Assembly: GCA_017935645.1 (NCBI GenBank)
Contig: JAGBHF010000085.1
Location: 1-61,255, forward strand
Direction of reading: 5' to 3'
DNA: 61,255 nucleotides
DNA from: Bacteroidaceae bacterium
Lineage (GTDB): Bacteria; Bacteroidota; Bacteroidia; Bacteroidales; Barnesiellaceae_A
Below the pieces are notes generated by a model. That model saw nothing but the letters and a program-made list of their open reading frames with translations. It searched no databases and was not told where the DNA came from. Both the position numbers and the translations under genes were made by a program. This document shows, one piece after another, positions 37,136 to 48,653 of the stretch. Within the stretch, counting starts at the first letter, position 1; every line of letters starts with the position of its first letter.

Positions 37136-38011
37136 TTATCCTTCAACTTTGCCACCCAATATATCGAGTAGCTCGTTGGTAATGCTTTGTTGTCGCAGTT
37201 TGTTGTACTCCAATTGCAACTCTTCACGCAACTTCTTGGCATTGTCGTTGGCCGACTGCATGGCAAGAACACGTGCCGCTTGTTCCGAGGCTCTGTTTTG
37301 GCATATACTCTCTTGTAATGTTGCCAATATCGATAGGGGTATTACCTCGTCAAAGATGGTTGTTACATTGGGCTCAAAGAGATAAGGCTTGCTCTCGCCA
37401 ACGTTGTCGGATGCCTCGGCAATGACGGGCAACATGGTGCGATTGGCAAGTCGTTGACGACCCATGCTGAGGAATGCCATGAATACAATCTCTACATGGT
37501 CTAACTCTTCGCCGAGGAATGCTTGTGTGAGTTCATCGCACAATTGCTTGATTTTGTCACTTCCACTCTTGGCAGTCATGTAGCCTATTTCGGCCACGCT
37601 TACATCCGGTAGTCGCAGTTTTCGACACGCAGCTACCATCTTCTTGCCAATAGGGTAGAGGGTAAATTTTACCTCTTCGCCGGCCTCCTCTTTAATGCGA
37701 TTGATGGTCTCAAGCATCCGTTTGAACAACATCATGTTGAAAGCACCGCACAAACCCTCGTCACTGCCTTGCACCACGATACCCACATTTTTAATGGGGC
37801 GTTCGAGTGTGAGAGGCGACGAGTACTCGCTATCGGCTGCCAATAGGTTGTCGATAGTTGCTTGTATCTGGTGGCGGAAGGGCTCTACGCGTTGCAATGC
37901 TTGCATGGCCTTGTGCATCTTGGCCGATGATATCATCTTCATTGCACCGGTTATCTTCTCGGTGGTCGATACCGAGCCTATTCTACCTTTCAATTCACGT
38001 ATGGATGCCAT
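37136..38011 (-). CDS. atpG: ATP synthase gamma subunit
   Basis: A 291-residue F1 central stalk subunit. N-terminal helix with REL.GRI.S...T.KIT.AMKMIS (residues about 5-30) and the C-terminal helix rich in RAR-type contacts (RASEQAARVLAMQSANDNA) are typical. Seven nucleotides after atpA. It is the last gene of the atp segment. Confidence 0.96.
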   Translation of the reverse strand: MASIRELKGRIGSVSTTEKITGAMKMISSAKMHKAMQALQRVEPFRHQIQATIDNLLAADSEYSSPLTLERPIKNVGIVVQGSDEGLCGAFNMMLFKRMLETINRIKEEAGEEVKFTLYPIGKKMVAACRKLRLPDVSVAEIGYMTAKSGSDKIKQLCDELTQAFLGEELDHVEIVFMAFLSMGRQRLANRTMLPVIAEASDNVGESKPYLFEPNVTTIFDEVIPLSILATLQESICQNRASEQAARVLAMQSANDNAKKLREELQLEYNKLRQQSITNELLDILGGKVEG

Positions 38012-38018
38012 ATCTCAA

Positions 38019-39596
38019 TTATGCCTTATAGCGGTTTGCAACTTCTTTTGCTACCTCGGTGAGTTTTGCGCCAATCTCATCGGTGAGATTACCTTTCTTC
38101 AACTCGTCGAGTACATCGGCTTGGTGCTTGGTGTGAAGAATTTGTACAAATAGTTTCTCAAATTCTCCAACTTTATCGGCAGGAACGTTCGATAGCAATC
38201 CTTGAGTACCGCAGTAGATAATAGCAATCTCTTCCTCGACAGGAACAGGGCTATATTGCGGTTGGATGAGCATGCGTTCGTTCTTGCGACCCTTGTCGAT
38301 AACCATTGCGGTTACGGGGTCAATATCGCCACCAAATTGTGTGAATGACTCAAGCTCGCGGAATTGTGCTTGGTCAATCTTCAACGTACCGGCAATCTTC
38401 TTCATCGCCTTGAGCTGTGCACTACCACCTACACGCGATACCGAAATACCTACGTTGATAGCGGGGCGTACACCTTGGTTGAAGAGTTTCGACTCAAGGA
38501 ATATCTGACCGTCGGTAATAGAGATTACGTTGGTGGGGATGTATGCCGATACGTCACCGGCTTGGGTCTCGATGATGGGCAGCGCTGTGAGCGAGCCACC
38601 ACCTTTTACCATAGGCTTCAATACCTCGGGCAAGTCGTTCATTGATGCCGCAACCTTATCGTTGTCGATAATCTTGGCCGAACGCTACAACAAGCGCGAG
38701 TGGAGATAGAAAATGTCACCGGGATAAGCTTCACGACCCGAGGGACGACGCAAGATGAGCGAAATCTCACGGTACGATACAGCTTGTTTCGACAAGTCAT
38801 CGTAGATAACAAGGGCATGACGACCCGAGTCGCGGAAGTACTCGCCGATAGCGGCACCTGCCATAGGTGCATAGTAACGCATGGCAGCCGAGTCAGAGGC
38901 ATTGGCTGCCAATACGATAGTATAGTCCATAGCACCATGTTCGCGCAAGGTGTTTACCAATGCTGCTACTGATGAAGCCTTTTGACCTATCGCAACGTAG
39001 ATACAGTAGAGGGGCTTGCCGTTCTTGAAGTTTTCACGTTGATTGATGATAGTGTCTATAGCAATTGTTGTTTTTCCTACTTGACGGTCACCGATAATCA
39101 ACTCACGTTGTCCACGACCTATGGGTACCATGGCGTCGATAGCCTTGATACCTGTTTGAAGAGGCTCTTTAACGGGTTGTCGGAAGATAACACCGGGAGC
39201 TTTACGGTCGAGGGGCATCAACAGAGTCTTGCCTTCGATAGGACCTTTGCCGTCGATAGGATCGCCGAGTGTGTTGATAACACGACCCAACAAACCCTCA
39301 CCTACAGGAATAGAGGCGATGTCACCGGTACGGCGCACAGTCATATTCTCAGTAACCTTTTCGATATCGTTCAGAAGTATCACACCCACGTTGCTCTCCT
39401 CGAGGTTCATGGCTACACCGCGTACACCGTTTTCAAACTCTACGAGTTCGCTTGCCTTAACATTATCAAGGCCGTATACGTGTGCCACACCGTCACCTAC
39501 TTCGAGCACGGTTCCTATCTCTTCAAAGCCGGCTTGTTTGTCAACTTCTTCGAGTTTGCTTTTGAGTATATCCGATATCTCGTTTGGTTTTATCAT
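38019..39596 (-). CDS. atpA: ATP synthase alpha subunit, interrupted by in-frame TAG
   Basis: Reading straight through gives 525 codons, the normal length of F1 alpha. Walker A GDRQVGKT is at residues 169-176, and the C-terminal half carries the arginine-finger segment ([15 protein letters not shown]). At codon 304 (38685-38687) a TAG replaces the Glu of the conserved SRLLER. The frame does not change: 14 sense codons lead to the next ATG at 38642. A single G-to-T change explains it. The gene is otherwise intact and the neighbours look functional, so a sequencing or assembly error or a strain mutation is more likely than decay. The literal reading is two products, 303 and 207 aa. Confidence 0.93.
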
Positions 39597-39600
39597 ATGA

Positions 39601-40140
39601 TTATTTGTTTAGTAATTTTACGCGCAATTTCTTAAGCTCGTTTTGAATCGAAGCATCGAGTTGCATCGATTCGACGCGCAGTACAAAACCACCGATGAGG
39701 GAGGGGTCTATCTCATACACAAACTCCAACTCCTTGTTGAGTTGTTTCTTGAGCAGACCCTTGATGCGTTCAATCATATCATCGCTCAATGTTGTTGTGG
39801 TGATGATAGTAACTCGTGCTATGTTGTTGTCGTGACGATATATGTCTTGATAAGCCAACATGGTGGCACGGAAGAACGTCTCTCGGCGATTGAGAATAAC
39901 CAAGTTTATGAAGCGAAGGATAGCTTTATGGGCCTCACTGCCGGCTGCCATTACGAGCAATTGCTCTTTCTCTTTTGTGCTTAATGCCGGATTGCCCATC
40001 GCCTTTGACAGCGAGGGATGTGTGGCAAATACCTCTTCTATTCGTTGGGTATCGTTATAGAGTTGTTGTGTGCATTGGTGCTCTTGTGCATACTTGTACA
40101 AGGCCTTGGCATATCTGCGAGGAATTAATCCTTCGTTCAT
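39601..40140 (-). CDS. atpH: ATP synthase delta subunit
   Basis: A 179-residue F1 delta that ties the peripheral stalk to F1. Begins [18 protein letters not shown] as in the family; the C-terminal half shows the usual [21 protein letters not shown] strand. It lies 4 nt before atpA and 5 nt after atpF. Confidence 0.95.
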   Translation of the reverse strand: MNEGLIPRRYAKALYKYAQEHQCTQQLYNDTQRIEEVFATHPSLSKAMGNPALSTKEKEQLLVMAAGSEAHKAILRFINLVILNRRETFFRATMLAYQDIYRHDNNIARVTIITTTTLSDDMIERIKGLLKKQLNKELEFVYEIDPSLIGGFVLRVESMQLDASIQNELKKLRVKLLNK

Positions 40141-40145
40141 GATTC

Positions 40146-40643
40146 TTAGTTTTTATGTTCGAGTTCATTCAATAATTGCTCTACCATTTCCGCCTGAGCT
40201 TTGTCGCCCGCGAGTTCTTTGCGAATAATGTTTTCGGCTATTGTGAGGGCGAATTGGCTCACTTCTTGGCGGAACTGTAGCTCGGCTTCTTTGCGCGATT
40301 GCTCAATACTGATGGCTGCTGCATCAACAAGTTTCTTAGCTTCGGCTGCGGCGGCTTTCTTGGCCTCTTCGATGATTTGTGCTTTCATCTGTGCAGCTTC
40401 TTGCATGATTTCCATTTGTTGACGGTTGGCCTCAGCGAGAATGGCGCGGGCTTGTGCTTCTGAGTCCTCAAGGCTTGCCTTGGCGGCTTCAGCATACTCT
40501 ACACCTTTGTCTATAAGTGAGGCACGCTCGTCTACCATCTTAGTGATGACAGGCCAGGCAAACTTGGCCAATATGGCAAATAATACCACAAAGACCACGA
40601 ATATCCAAAAGACTAACCCTGCTTCGGGCATGAACAGTTCCAT
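40146..40643 (-). CDS. atpF: ATP synthase b subunit
   Basis: A 165-residue peripheral stalk subunit: one N-terminal membrane helix (LVFWIFVVFVVLFAILAKFAWP) and a long charged coiled-coil rich in Ala, Glu and Lys. It sits 19 nt after atpE. Confidence 0.95.
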   Translation of the reverse strand: MELFMPEAGLVFWIFVVFVVLFAILAKFAWPVITKMVDERASLIDKGVEYAEAAKASLEDSEAQARAILAEANRQQMEIMQEAAQMKAQIIEEAKKAAAAEAKKLVDAAAISIEQSRKEAELQFRQEVSQFALTIAENIIRKELAGDKAQAEMVEQLLNELEHKN

Positions 40644-40662
40644 ACGGGACGTTTAGGCAAGA

Positions 40663-40908
40663 TTAGAGGAACAATGCGAGAATACAAACGATAACGGCAA
40701 AAAGGGCAACACCCTCGATAAGAGCTGCGATAACGATCATACTACCACGTACATCGCCTGCTGCTTCGGGTTGGCGTGCAATTGCTTCCATGGCCGAGCT
40801 ACCAATGCGACCAATACCAAAACCGACTGCAATAGCAGCGATACCTGCACCTACGCATGCACCGATAACTGTGAGGGGTGCGAGTGCTGTCAAAATCATA
40901 GCTAACAT
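40663..40908 (-). CDS. atpE: ATP synthase c subunit
   Basis: An 81-residue two-helix proteolipid. The polar loop ARQPEA and the ion-binding Glu (AALIEGVALFA) are present. The Gln in helix 1 and Ser/Thr after the Glu that mark Na+-binding rings are absent, so proton coupling is the better reading. Confidence 0.97.
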   Translation of the reverse strand: MLAMILTALAPLTVIGACVGAGIAAIAVGFGIGRIGSSAMEAIARQPEAAGDVRGSMIVIAALIEGVALFAVIVCILALFL

Positions 40909-40962
40909 AATGTTTTCTTTTTTATAAGGTTAATAATTTATTTTGATTTTTCTTTTTCTTGT

Positions 40963-42033
40963 TTATTCGTGATGATGTTCTACTTGTGCCAACGATATAA
41001 ATATTGTCGAAAGCATGGTAAATACATAGGCTTGGATGTAGCTCACAAGTGTATCGATGATATACATGAAGAGCGAGAATCCTATCGACAGTACTGTTGT
41101 GCCTCCTGCTACGGCTACTCCTCCCATCTCCTTGAAGATGAAGATAAGTGAGAGCAATACCAATACAATCATGTGGCCTCCCATCATGTTGGCAAAGAGA
41201 CGTACCATAAGGGCTATGGGCTTGGTGAATACACCAAATATCTCTATGAAAGGCATAATGGGTAGTGGGGCCTTGAGGAACATGGGTACATCGGGCCAGA
41301 ATACCTCTTTCCAATACTCCTTAGTACCAAAGATATTTACAGCCAAGAATGTGCAAATAGCAAGTACCATGGTGATGGCCAAGTTGCCTGTAAGATTGGC
41401 TCCGGCAGGGAATATTACCATCAATCCCATCAAGTTCGAGACAAAGATGAAATAGAATGCCGTGAGCAAGTAGGGGGCAAATCGGCGACCCTTTTCAGGA
41501 CCGAGTATCGACTTGATAACATCGTCGTATACCATGCAGGTGAGCATCTCTATTGCTCCGGTAAAGCCACGAGGTGCTTTCTTGCCATTGTTCTTGTACC
41601 AACGTACCAAGGGGAAGAGACACAAGCATATAACGATAACGGTGATGAATAGCGCTGCAACATTCTTGGTAATAGAGATGTCGAGCGGGCGGTATACTTC
41701 ACCTCCTGCATTTGTCGACACTACCTTGCCATGGTGTGCTTCGCTCTGGTCAATGTAGAATCCGTTATATGTCTCGCCATGTTCTACTTTGCTCGACATA
41801 AAACAGTGCCAGTCGCCCTTGTAGTCACGGACTATGATGGGCAAGGCAATCTTGTGACTATGCGAAAAAGGCACCTCCCAGCTGTAGTGGTCTACCAAGT
41901 GGTCAAAGATGGTCTCTTTGGCATCGAACTTGGCATTCTCATCGTGGTGCGTGTGGTCAAACAAGGCTATGCTTGCTGCCGCTGCAAGAACGATGAGCGT
42001 GATGCTTATGATTAGTATCGAGTGCTTTTTCAT
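40963..42033 (-). CDS. atpB: ATP synthase a subunit
   Basis: A 356-residue Fo a subunit with an extended N-terminus (about 120 residues including a signal-like helix and a His/Asp-rich extracytoplasmic part), a known feature of Bacteroidetes. The essential Arg lies in IALMVRLFANMMGGH. Starts 35 nt after atpC. Confidence 0.95.
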   Translation of the reverse strand: MKKHSILIISITLIVLAAAASIALFDHTHHDENAKFDAKETIFDHLVDHYSWEVPFSHSHKIALPIIVRDYKGDWHCFMSSKVEHGETYNGFYIDQSEAHHGKVVSTNAGGEVYRPLDISITKNVAALFITVIVICLCLFPLVRWYKNNGKKAPRGFTGAIEMLTCMVYDDVIKSILGPEKGRRFAPYLLTAFYFIFVSNLMGLMVIFPAGANLTGNLAITMVLAICTFLAVNIFGTKEYWKEVFWPDVPMFLKAPLPIMPFIEIFGVFTKPIALMVRLFANMMGGHMIVLVLLSLIFIFKEMGGVAVAGGTTVLSIGFSLFMYIIDTLVSYIQAYVFTMLSTIFISLAQVEHHHE

Positions 42034-42068
42034 TTGTTATTTTATTGTAGGCTTAATGCCGTTGAGGG

Positions 42069-42302
42069 TTAATAGATGCATACCGCTATGCGGTTGTTGT
42101 CTACGTCTACAAATCCGCCACTTACCTCTAATGTGTGTCGCTCGTTGCCTGTAACATACTCTATCGTACCTTTTTCGAGGGTCGATACCAGCGAAGCGTG
42201 GTTATGCAGTACGGTAAACGAGCCTTTTGTTCCGGGCAGTGTTACCAACTCCACTTCTCCTGCGAAGAGTGTTGTTTCGGCCGATATGATTTCGAGTCTC
42301 AT
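42069..42302 (-). CDS. atpC: ATP synthase epsilon subunit
   Basis: A 77-residue short epsilon: the N-terminal beta-sandwich (LEIISAETTLFAGEVELVTLPGTKGSFTVLHNHA) is complete, but the C-terminal helical hairpin used for auto-inhibition in other bacteria is missing, as often in Bacteroidetes. It is 8 nt after atpD. Confidence 0.95.
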   Translation of the reverse strand: MRLEIISAETTLFAGEVELVTLPGTKGSFTVLHNHASLVSTLEKGTIEYVTGNERHTLEVSGGFVDVDNNRIAVCIY

Positions 42303-42310
42303 GGCTGCAA

Positions 42311-43837
<1,527 letters not shown>

Positions 43838-43871
43838 TTATAAGGTTATTATTTTTTTTATTTTTTACTGA

Positions 43872-44948
43872 TTAGAAGTGCCATCCCAATGCTACAATTA
43901 CGCTCATAATAGCGAGATTGACAAGACTGATGGGGAGGAGATATTTCCACTCGAGCTTAAGCAATTGGTCGATGCGCAGACGGGGGAATGTCCAGCGGAA
44001 CCACATGCTTATCCACACTACTACAATGCTCTTACCCAAGAACCATACAATCGATGGGATATAGTCCATGATTGTGTTGAATGACTCCCATCCGGGTATG
44101 TGCAACGGCATCCAACCGCCCAAGAACAGGGTTGTGGCAATACCACCCATGATGAAGAGGTTGAGGTACTCGGCCAAGTAGTAGAATCCAAAGTGTATAC
44201 CTGAATACTCGGTGTGATAACCGGCAGTAAGCTCACTCTCGGCCTCGGCCATATCGAAGGGACCACGGTTAATCTCGGCCGAGCCGGCTACTAGATATAC
44301 TATAAAGGCAATGAGTGCAGGTATGTGACCTCTGAAGAGGAACCATCCTTCATATTGAGCCTCTACAATGCCTGTTACCGACATAGTACCCGAAATGGCT
44401 ACTATTGTGAGTATCGACAAGCCTATAGACAACTCGTAGCTTATCATTTGTGCACCGGCACGCATGGCACCGATAACGGTATATTTGCTGTTTGATGCCC
44501 ATCCGGCCAATAGTACACCTATGATACCCAATCCCGATACGGCGAGCATGAAGAATACACCTACATCGTAGTTGATAACTTGCAATCCACGACCCCAAGG
44601 CAAGCATGCAAAGGTGAGCATCGAGGCTACCAATACAAAGAATGGCGCAAGGTTGAATAGGAAGTGGTCGATGTTTTTCAGATAGATAAGCTCTTTGATA
44701 AGAATCTTGAGCATATCGGCAATACTTTGAAATATACCGAAAGGACCTACACGGTTGGGGCCAAGACGACATTGAAATGCTCCGGCAACTCTGCGCTCAA
44801 AGTAGATAAGGAAAAGTGCGAGGATGCAATAAAGTGCCAATATGGCAACACCTATAAGCACAAACTCGATGAGTAGAGTAGCCCATTCGGGTAGGAAACT
44901 CATCAGCAGATTGTGTATCCACATCGTAATGTTCGAAAAATCGTACAT
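43872..44948 (-). CDS. nuoH: NADH-quinone oxidoreductase subunit H
   Basis: A 358-residue membrane subunit forming the quinone entry chamber. Conserved [24 protein letters not shown] and [21 protein letters not shown] are intact, eight hydrophobic segments. It lies 31 nt after nuoCD. After it the operon switches to atpD instead of nuoI. Confidence 0.97.
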   Translation of the reverse strand: MYDFSNITMWIHNLLMSFLPEWATLLIEFVLIGVAILALYCILALFLIYFERRVAGAFQCRLGPNRVGPFGIFQSIADMLKILIKELIYLKNIDHFLFNLAPFFVLVASMLTFACLPWGRGLQVINYDVGVFFMLAVSGLGIIGVLLAGWASNSKYTVIGAMRAGAQMISYELSIGLSILTIVAISGTMSVTGIVEAQYEGWFLFRGHIPALIAFIVYLVAGSAEINRGPFDMAEAESELTAGYHTEYSGIHFGFYYLAEYLNLFIMGGIATTLFLGGWMPLHIPGWESFNTIMDYIPSIVWFLGKSIVVVWISMWFRWTFPRLRIDQLLKLEWKYLLPISLVNLAIMSVIVALGWHF

Positions 44949-44979
44949 GTTATTTGGTTTATTAGGTTTTTACATTTAA

Positions 44980-46608
44980 TTATCGGTCAATATCGGGTAT
45001 GACGTAGTCTAATGAGCCACCACCGGCAATAAGGTCGGCGATTTTTCCTCCGCGACATACCTCGTCGAGTGATGCTACAAGCATCATGCCCGGTGAGTTC
45101 AACTTGAGACGATAGGGATACTTATCTCCTCGGCTTTCAATATATACACCGAATGCTCCGCGGCTGGCTTCTACTTGACGGAACCAGTGACCTTCGGGCA
45201 ACTTGATGATGGGTTTCATCTTCTCCGATATAGGACCTTCGGGGATGTTGTCAACCAATTGCTCTATGATGCGTATCGATTGGAGTATCTCGTCCATACG
45301 CACCATGTAGCGGGCATATATATCACCTTCGGTGCGCAATACTTCGTCAAATTCGACTTTGTCATACAAAGCATAAGGTATGCGTTTGCGCACGTCGCAA
45401 GCCCATCCCGATGCACGACCTGAAGGACCTGTCATTGAGTGTGCAATACAGCGCTCTTTTGATATCACGCTGATACCATGCATACGACCCTGTGCAATAA
45501 CGTTGCCGGTAAAGAATCGGTGATATTCTTTGAGGCGTTCGGGCATGATTTTGCAGAACTCTTTGATTTTACGTTGATAGTCGGGGTGAATATCATGCAT
45601 CACACCACCAATCTTGTTGTAGTGGAACGACATGCGTGCTCCGGTAGTCTCTTCGAGAATGTCGAGTACCATCTCGCGCTCGCGGAAACCGTATATAAGT
45701 GCTGTTGTACTACCCAAGTCGTTGCAGAATGTACCCCAGAACAATAAGTGCGACGAAATACGCATCAACTCGTCGTTGATAGTGCGAATGTATTGTGCAC
45801 GCTCGGGTATCTCTACTTGCATAGCGTCCTCGATACACATACACAAGGCATGGCGATTTTGCATAGCCGAGAGGTAATCGAGGCGGTCGGTGAAGTGTAG
45901 TGTTTGAGGATATGTGAGCGATTCGCTCATTTTCTCGATACCACGGTGAATGTAACCGCAGTAGGGGTCTACTTTCTTGATAAACTCACCGTCGAGCGAG
46001 CAGCGTAGACGCAATACACCGTGAGTCGAGGGGTGTTGAGGGCCTATGTTGATAACATAGTCGTCGGGAGCAAATATTACAGGCTCAGTCTTGACAATCT
46101 TGCCATCGGCTTGCTCAACGTATGACACAGTAGTGTCGTATGCTTCTTCGTGATGCAGACGCACGGGATTGACCTCGGGGCTCGCATCATAATCTTTGCG
46201 CAAGGGATGACCTACCCAGTCGCGACGCAAGAAGAGGCGACGCATGTCGGGGTGGTTGATAAAGATAATGCCAAAGAAGTCATATACTTCACGCTCATAG
46301 AAGTTGGCCGATTCCCACAGGTCGGCTACCGAGTGAAGCATGGGATTTTGGCGATCGGCAGTTTCGACGCGCACGCTTAGGCGGTCGCCGGTCTTGGTCG
46401 ATTCGAGATAATATATACAACCGAGAGTCTCACCCCAGTCCATGCCAACGATGGTGGTGAGGTAGTCAAACGGCATATTTGCATCTTCATACAAGGCTTT
46501 TGCGAGCTTGTGCCATTGGGCATCGGGAACAGATACCTCAAGTACCTGAGCCTCAGTGAAAGTGGCTTCGGGTATCAGCGCGCTTATTTTTTCTTGAATG
46601 CTTGCCAT
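44980..46608 (-). CDS. nuoCD: NADH-quinone oxidoreductase fused subunit C/D
   Basis: A 542-residue fusion of NuoC (about 1-145, with the FYEREVYDFFGIIFINHPDMRRL signature) and NuoD (about 165-542, with INIGPQHPSTHGVLRLR and the quinone-site His). Fusion of C and D also occurs in enterobacteria and other Bacteroidetes. It is 47 nt after nuoB. Confidence 0.97.
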   Translation of the reverse strand: MASIQEKISALIPEATFTEAQVLEVSVPDAQWHKLAKALYEDANMPFDYLTTIVGMDWGETLGCIYYLESTKTGDRLSVRVETADRQNPMLHSVADLWESANFYEREVYDFFGIIFINHPDMRRLFLRRDWVGHPLRKDYDASPEVNPVRLHHEEAYDTTVSYVEQADGKIVKTEPVIFAPDDYVINIGPQHPSTHGVLRLRCSLDGEFIKKVDPYCGYIHRGIEKMSESLTYPQTLHFTDRLDYLSAMQNRHALCMCIEDAMQVEIPERAQYIRTINDELMRISSHLLFWGTFCNDLGSTTALIYGFREREMVLDILEETTGARMSFHYNKIGGVMHDIHPDYQRKIKEFCKIMPERLKEYHRFFTGNVIAQGRMHGISVISKERCIAHSMTGPSGRASGWACDVRKRIPYALYDKVEFDEVLRTEGDIYARYMVRMDEILQSIRIIEQLVDNIPEGPISEKMKPIIKLPEGHWFRQVEASRGAFGVYIESRGDKYPYRLKLNSPGMMLVASLDEVCRGGKIADLIAGGGSLDYVIPDIDR

Positions 46609-46655
46609 ATATTTTTATATATAAGTGTATGTTCTATGAGATTATTGTGCGAAGG

Positions 46656-47255
46656 TTACTCTTTGTCCTTGAAGAATTCGTCGCGTTTTTGTTTGCGATT
46701 GACACCGCCAAAGAAATTTTCAACCTTGATTTTGCGTTGCAATTGCATCATACCATATAGCATGGCTTCGGGTCGAGGAGGACATCCGGGCACAAATACG
46801 TCAACAGGAATGATCTTGTCGATGCCTTGTACAGTGTGATATGAGTTGCGGAAAGGACCACCCGATACAGCGCAAGCACCTGTTGCTATAACGTATTTGG
46901 GCTCGGCCAATTGGTCGTACACGCGCTTAAGGATGGGAGCCATACGGTGAACAATTGTTCCGGCTACCATCAAGAAGTCGGCTTGACGGGGTGAGTTGCG
47001 AGTTACCTCAAAGCCAAAACGAGCCATATCGTGACGGGCTGCTGCTACCGACATAAACTCAATACCACAGCAACTTGTTGCAAATGCCAGAGGCCACACC
47101 GAATTGGAGCGTCCCCAGTTGATGATGTCGTCAAATACGCCAACTACTACATTGGTGCCGGCTGCATTTAATTCTTCTACCAATTTTTCGAGTGACTCAT
47201 TGTCTTTAAAGTCCTCGTAAGGCATCGCTTTGATATTTGATTTCTTTACTTCCAT
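46656..47255 (-). CDS. nuoB: NADH-quinone oxidoreductase subunit B
   Basis: A 199-residue subunit carrying cluster N2. The tandem cysteines C62 and C63 (TSCCGIEFM) and the later GACAVSGG and PGCPPRPE motifs supply the four ligands. I use the ATG at 47255, which overlaps the nuoA stop by 10 nt; the frame stays open to 47474 but that leader lies within nuoA and is not NuoB-like. Confidence 0.97.
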   Translation of the reverse strand: MEVKKSNIKAMPYEDFKDNESLEKLVEELNAAGTNVVVGVFDDIINWGRSNSVWPLAFATSCCGIEFMSVAAARHDMARFGFEVTRNSPRQADFLMVAGTIVHRMAPILKRVYDQLAEPKYVIATGACAVSGGPFRNSYHTVQGIDKIIPVDVFVPGCPPRPEAMLYGMMQLQRKIKVENFFGGVNRKQKRDEFFKDKE

Positions 47256-47596
47256 TCCAACGCTCCTTTCTTCCATGCGTAAACAAGACCTAAAACAAGA
47301 ATTACCATAAAGACAGCAATGCTGATAAGACCGGCTACGCCTATCTCGCTCAATACCACTGCCCAAGGAAATAGAAATACTGTCTCGACATCGAACATAA
47401 GGTAAAGGATAGCAAACAGATAATAACCGGCTTTGAATTGCATCCAAGAGGTGCCTCGTGTGGGTATACCGCACTCATAAGCCTCGCCTTTTTGGGGGTT
47501 GAATGAACGTGGCGCAAGCAACCATGCAATGAGCAATGCTGCTCCAACCATTACAATAGCTGTGACGAGAATAGTCACAAATAGTGCTGAATTCAT
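47246..47596 (-). CDS. nuoA: NADH-quinone oxidoreductase subunit A
   Basis: A 116-residue three-helix subunit; the loop with KGEAYECGIPTRG (Cys in the TMH1-2 loop) and MFDVETVFLFPWA are diagnostic. First gene of the nuo-atp cluster, with a strong promoter 80-110 nt upstream. Confidence 0.96.
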   Translation of the reverse strand: MNSALFVTILVTAIVMVGAALLIAWLLAPRSFNPQKGEAYECGIPTRGTSWMQFKAGYYLFAILYLMFDVETVFLFPWAVVLSEIGVAGLISIAVFMVILVLGLVYAWKKGALEWK

Positions 47597-47675
47597 TGTT
47601 GTTTTATCCTAATGGTTTGTTTTTATGTTTTCATGGGTTTATTTGGGATATTTTTTGCCCAAATATAAATCCACG

Positions 47676-47705
47676 CAAAGATAAGAAAAAGTTTTTCCAT
47701 ACAAA
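47676..47705 (-). promoter_or_regulatory. Promoter of the nuo-atp cluster
   Basis: TTTG (47702-47705), 18 nt, TATCTTTG (47676-47683) on the minus strand: both boxes perfect. Transcription should start near 47670, giving a leader of about 75 nt before nuoA. No other consensus promoter was found between nuoA and nuoN, consistent with a roughly 17-kb mRNA. Confidence 0.75.
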
Positions 47706-47930
47706 GAAATAATCCAATCTTTTATTTACAAAAAATATGCTTTCGTGGACGTTTTGTTATAGAATGTGCCGATGCACCGATTGTGCAACTGAAGAATGTA
47801 ATTGTTGTTACAAAGGTGTGAAGAAAAGGATGTATAAAATATTATGGAATTGTATAAGTGTTGTGAAAATTACTCGTTTCAATGTGTTTGATTTATCTTG
47901 CCGTTTTTTTTCTTTTATCGTGTTTATAGA

Positions 47931-48002
47931 ACATAGGCTGCGGCATGGGATAAAAAATAAGTGAACTTATTTTGTTCTCCGCTCACCTTTCACTATATTT
48001 GC
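47931..48002. repeat. Promoter-bearing repeat element upstream of the DJ-1 gene
   Basis: Same element family as at 7.72, 22.70 and 56.39 kb, here on the opposite strand: a tail with GGCTGCGGC, the AAATAAGTGAACTTATTT palindrome (47956-47973), the conserved spacer CTCCGCTCACCTTTCAC and the promoter boxes. The 300 nt between here and the nuo promoter hold no convincing gene. Confidence 0.6.
47971..48001 (+). promoter_or_regulatory. Promoter of the DJ-1 / trmD genes
   Basis: TTTG (47971-47974), 19 nt, TATATTTG (47994-48001): perfect boxes. Leader about 80 nt before the ATG at 48088. Confidence 0.75.
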
Positions 48003-48087
48003 ACTAAACTGCGAAAGATTGTGCTGCTTGCAATTGACTGCATGTGATGGCACAACTGTAGCACAGAAACATTAAAAATAGAAAGTT

Positions 48088-48633
48088 ATGAAGAAATCGT
48101 ACCTTTTCCTTGCCGATGGCTTTGAGGAGATTGAAGCCTTAACAGTTGTAGATATATTGCGTCGTGCCGAAATGCCTTTGATAACATTGTCGGTAACTGA
48201 TAAAGCTGTAGTGACCGGTGCTCACGGTATTCCTGTTGTAGCCGATGCCTTGGCTCAGGATGTGTCGTTTGATGAAGTTGAGTGGTTGATACTGCCCGGT
48301 GGTATGCCCGGTATGACCAATTTGGCCGCAAGCCGTCCGTTGTGTGATTTGGTGAAGGCGCATGCCGAGGCCGGTGGTCGCACTGCTGCTATATGTGCCT
48401 CTCCCTCAATATTGGGTATGTTGGGCTTGCTCAATGGTCGCCGTGCTACTTGTTATCCCGGTTTTGAACACAACCTTGAAGGTGCTATTATCACCGGCGA
48501 ACGCACTGCTATCGATGAGAATATAACTACCGGTAACGGCCCTGCTTCGGCGGCTGTGTTTGGCTTGTCGCTTGTCGCTCAAAGTTGTGGCGAGGAGAAA
48601 GCTCAAGAGGTTGCAACCGGTATGTTGATGTAA
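48088..48633 (+). CDS. DJ-1/PfpI-family protein
   Basis: A 181-residue member of the DJ-1/YajL branch (glutathione-independent glyoxalase or protein/nucleotide repair activities have been described in this family). The nucleophile is C103 in AAICASPSILG, with the acidic partner in FEEIEA (residues 12-17). Length typical. It is 20 nt upstream of trmD, so the two are co-transcribed. Confidence 0.92.
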   Translation: MKKSYLFLADGFEEIEALTVVDILRRAEMPLITLSVTDKAVVTGAHGIPVVADALAQDVSFDEVEWLILPGGMPGMTNLAASRPLCDLVKAHAEAGGRTAAICASPSILGMLGLLNGRRATCYPGFEHNLEGAIITGERTAIDENITTGNGPASAAVFGLSLVAQSCGEEKAQEVATGMLM

Positions 48634-48653
48634 TGCTATAAGTAACAATACAC

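Noticed and set aside
38643-38687. Frameshift as the explanation for the split atpA
   Set aside because: Both halves are in the same frame, with 14 sense codons between the TAG and the next ATG; a substitution, not an indel.
38685-38687. Genome-wide TAG reassignment
   Set aside because: ispF, the SUI1-family gene and radC all end naturally at TAG, so TAG works as a stop in this genome.
47256-47474. Longer start for nuoB
   Set aside because: The extra 73 codons lie antisense-free but inside nuoA and read as a shadow with no NuoB similarity; ATG at 47255 fits the family.
47737-47964. 75-codon Cys-rich frame between the nuo promoter and the DJ-1 promoter
   Set aside because: It overlaps the repeat element, lacks a promoter and has unusual composition (many Cys and Trp from TG-rich DNA); not supported.
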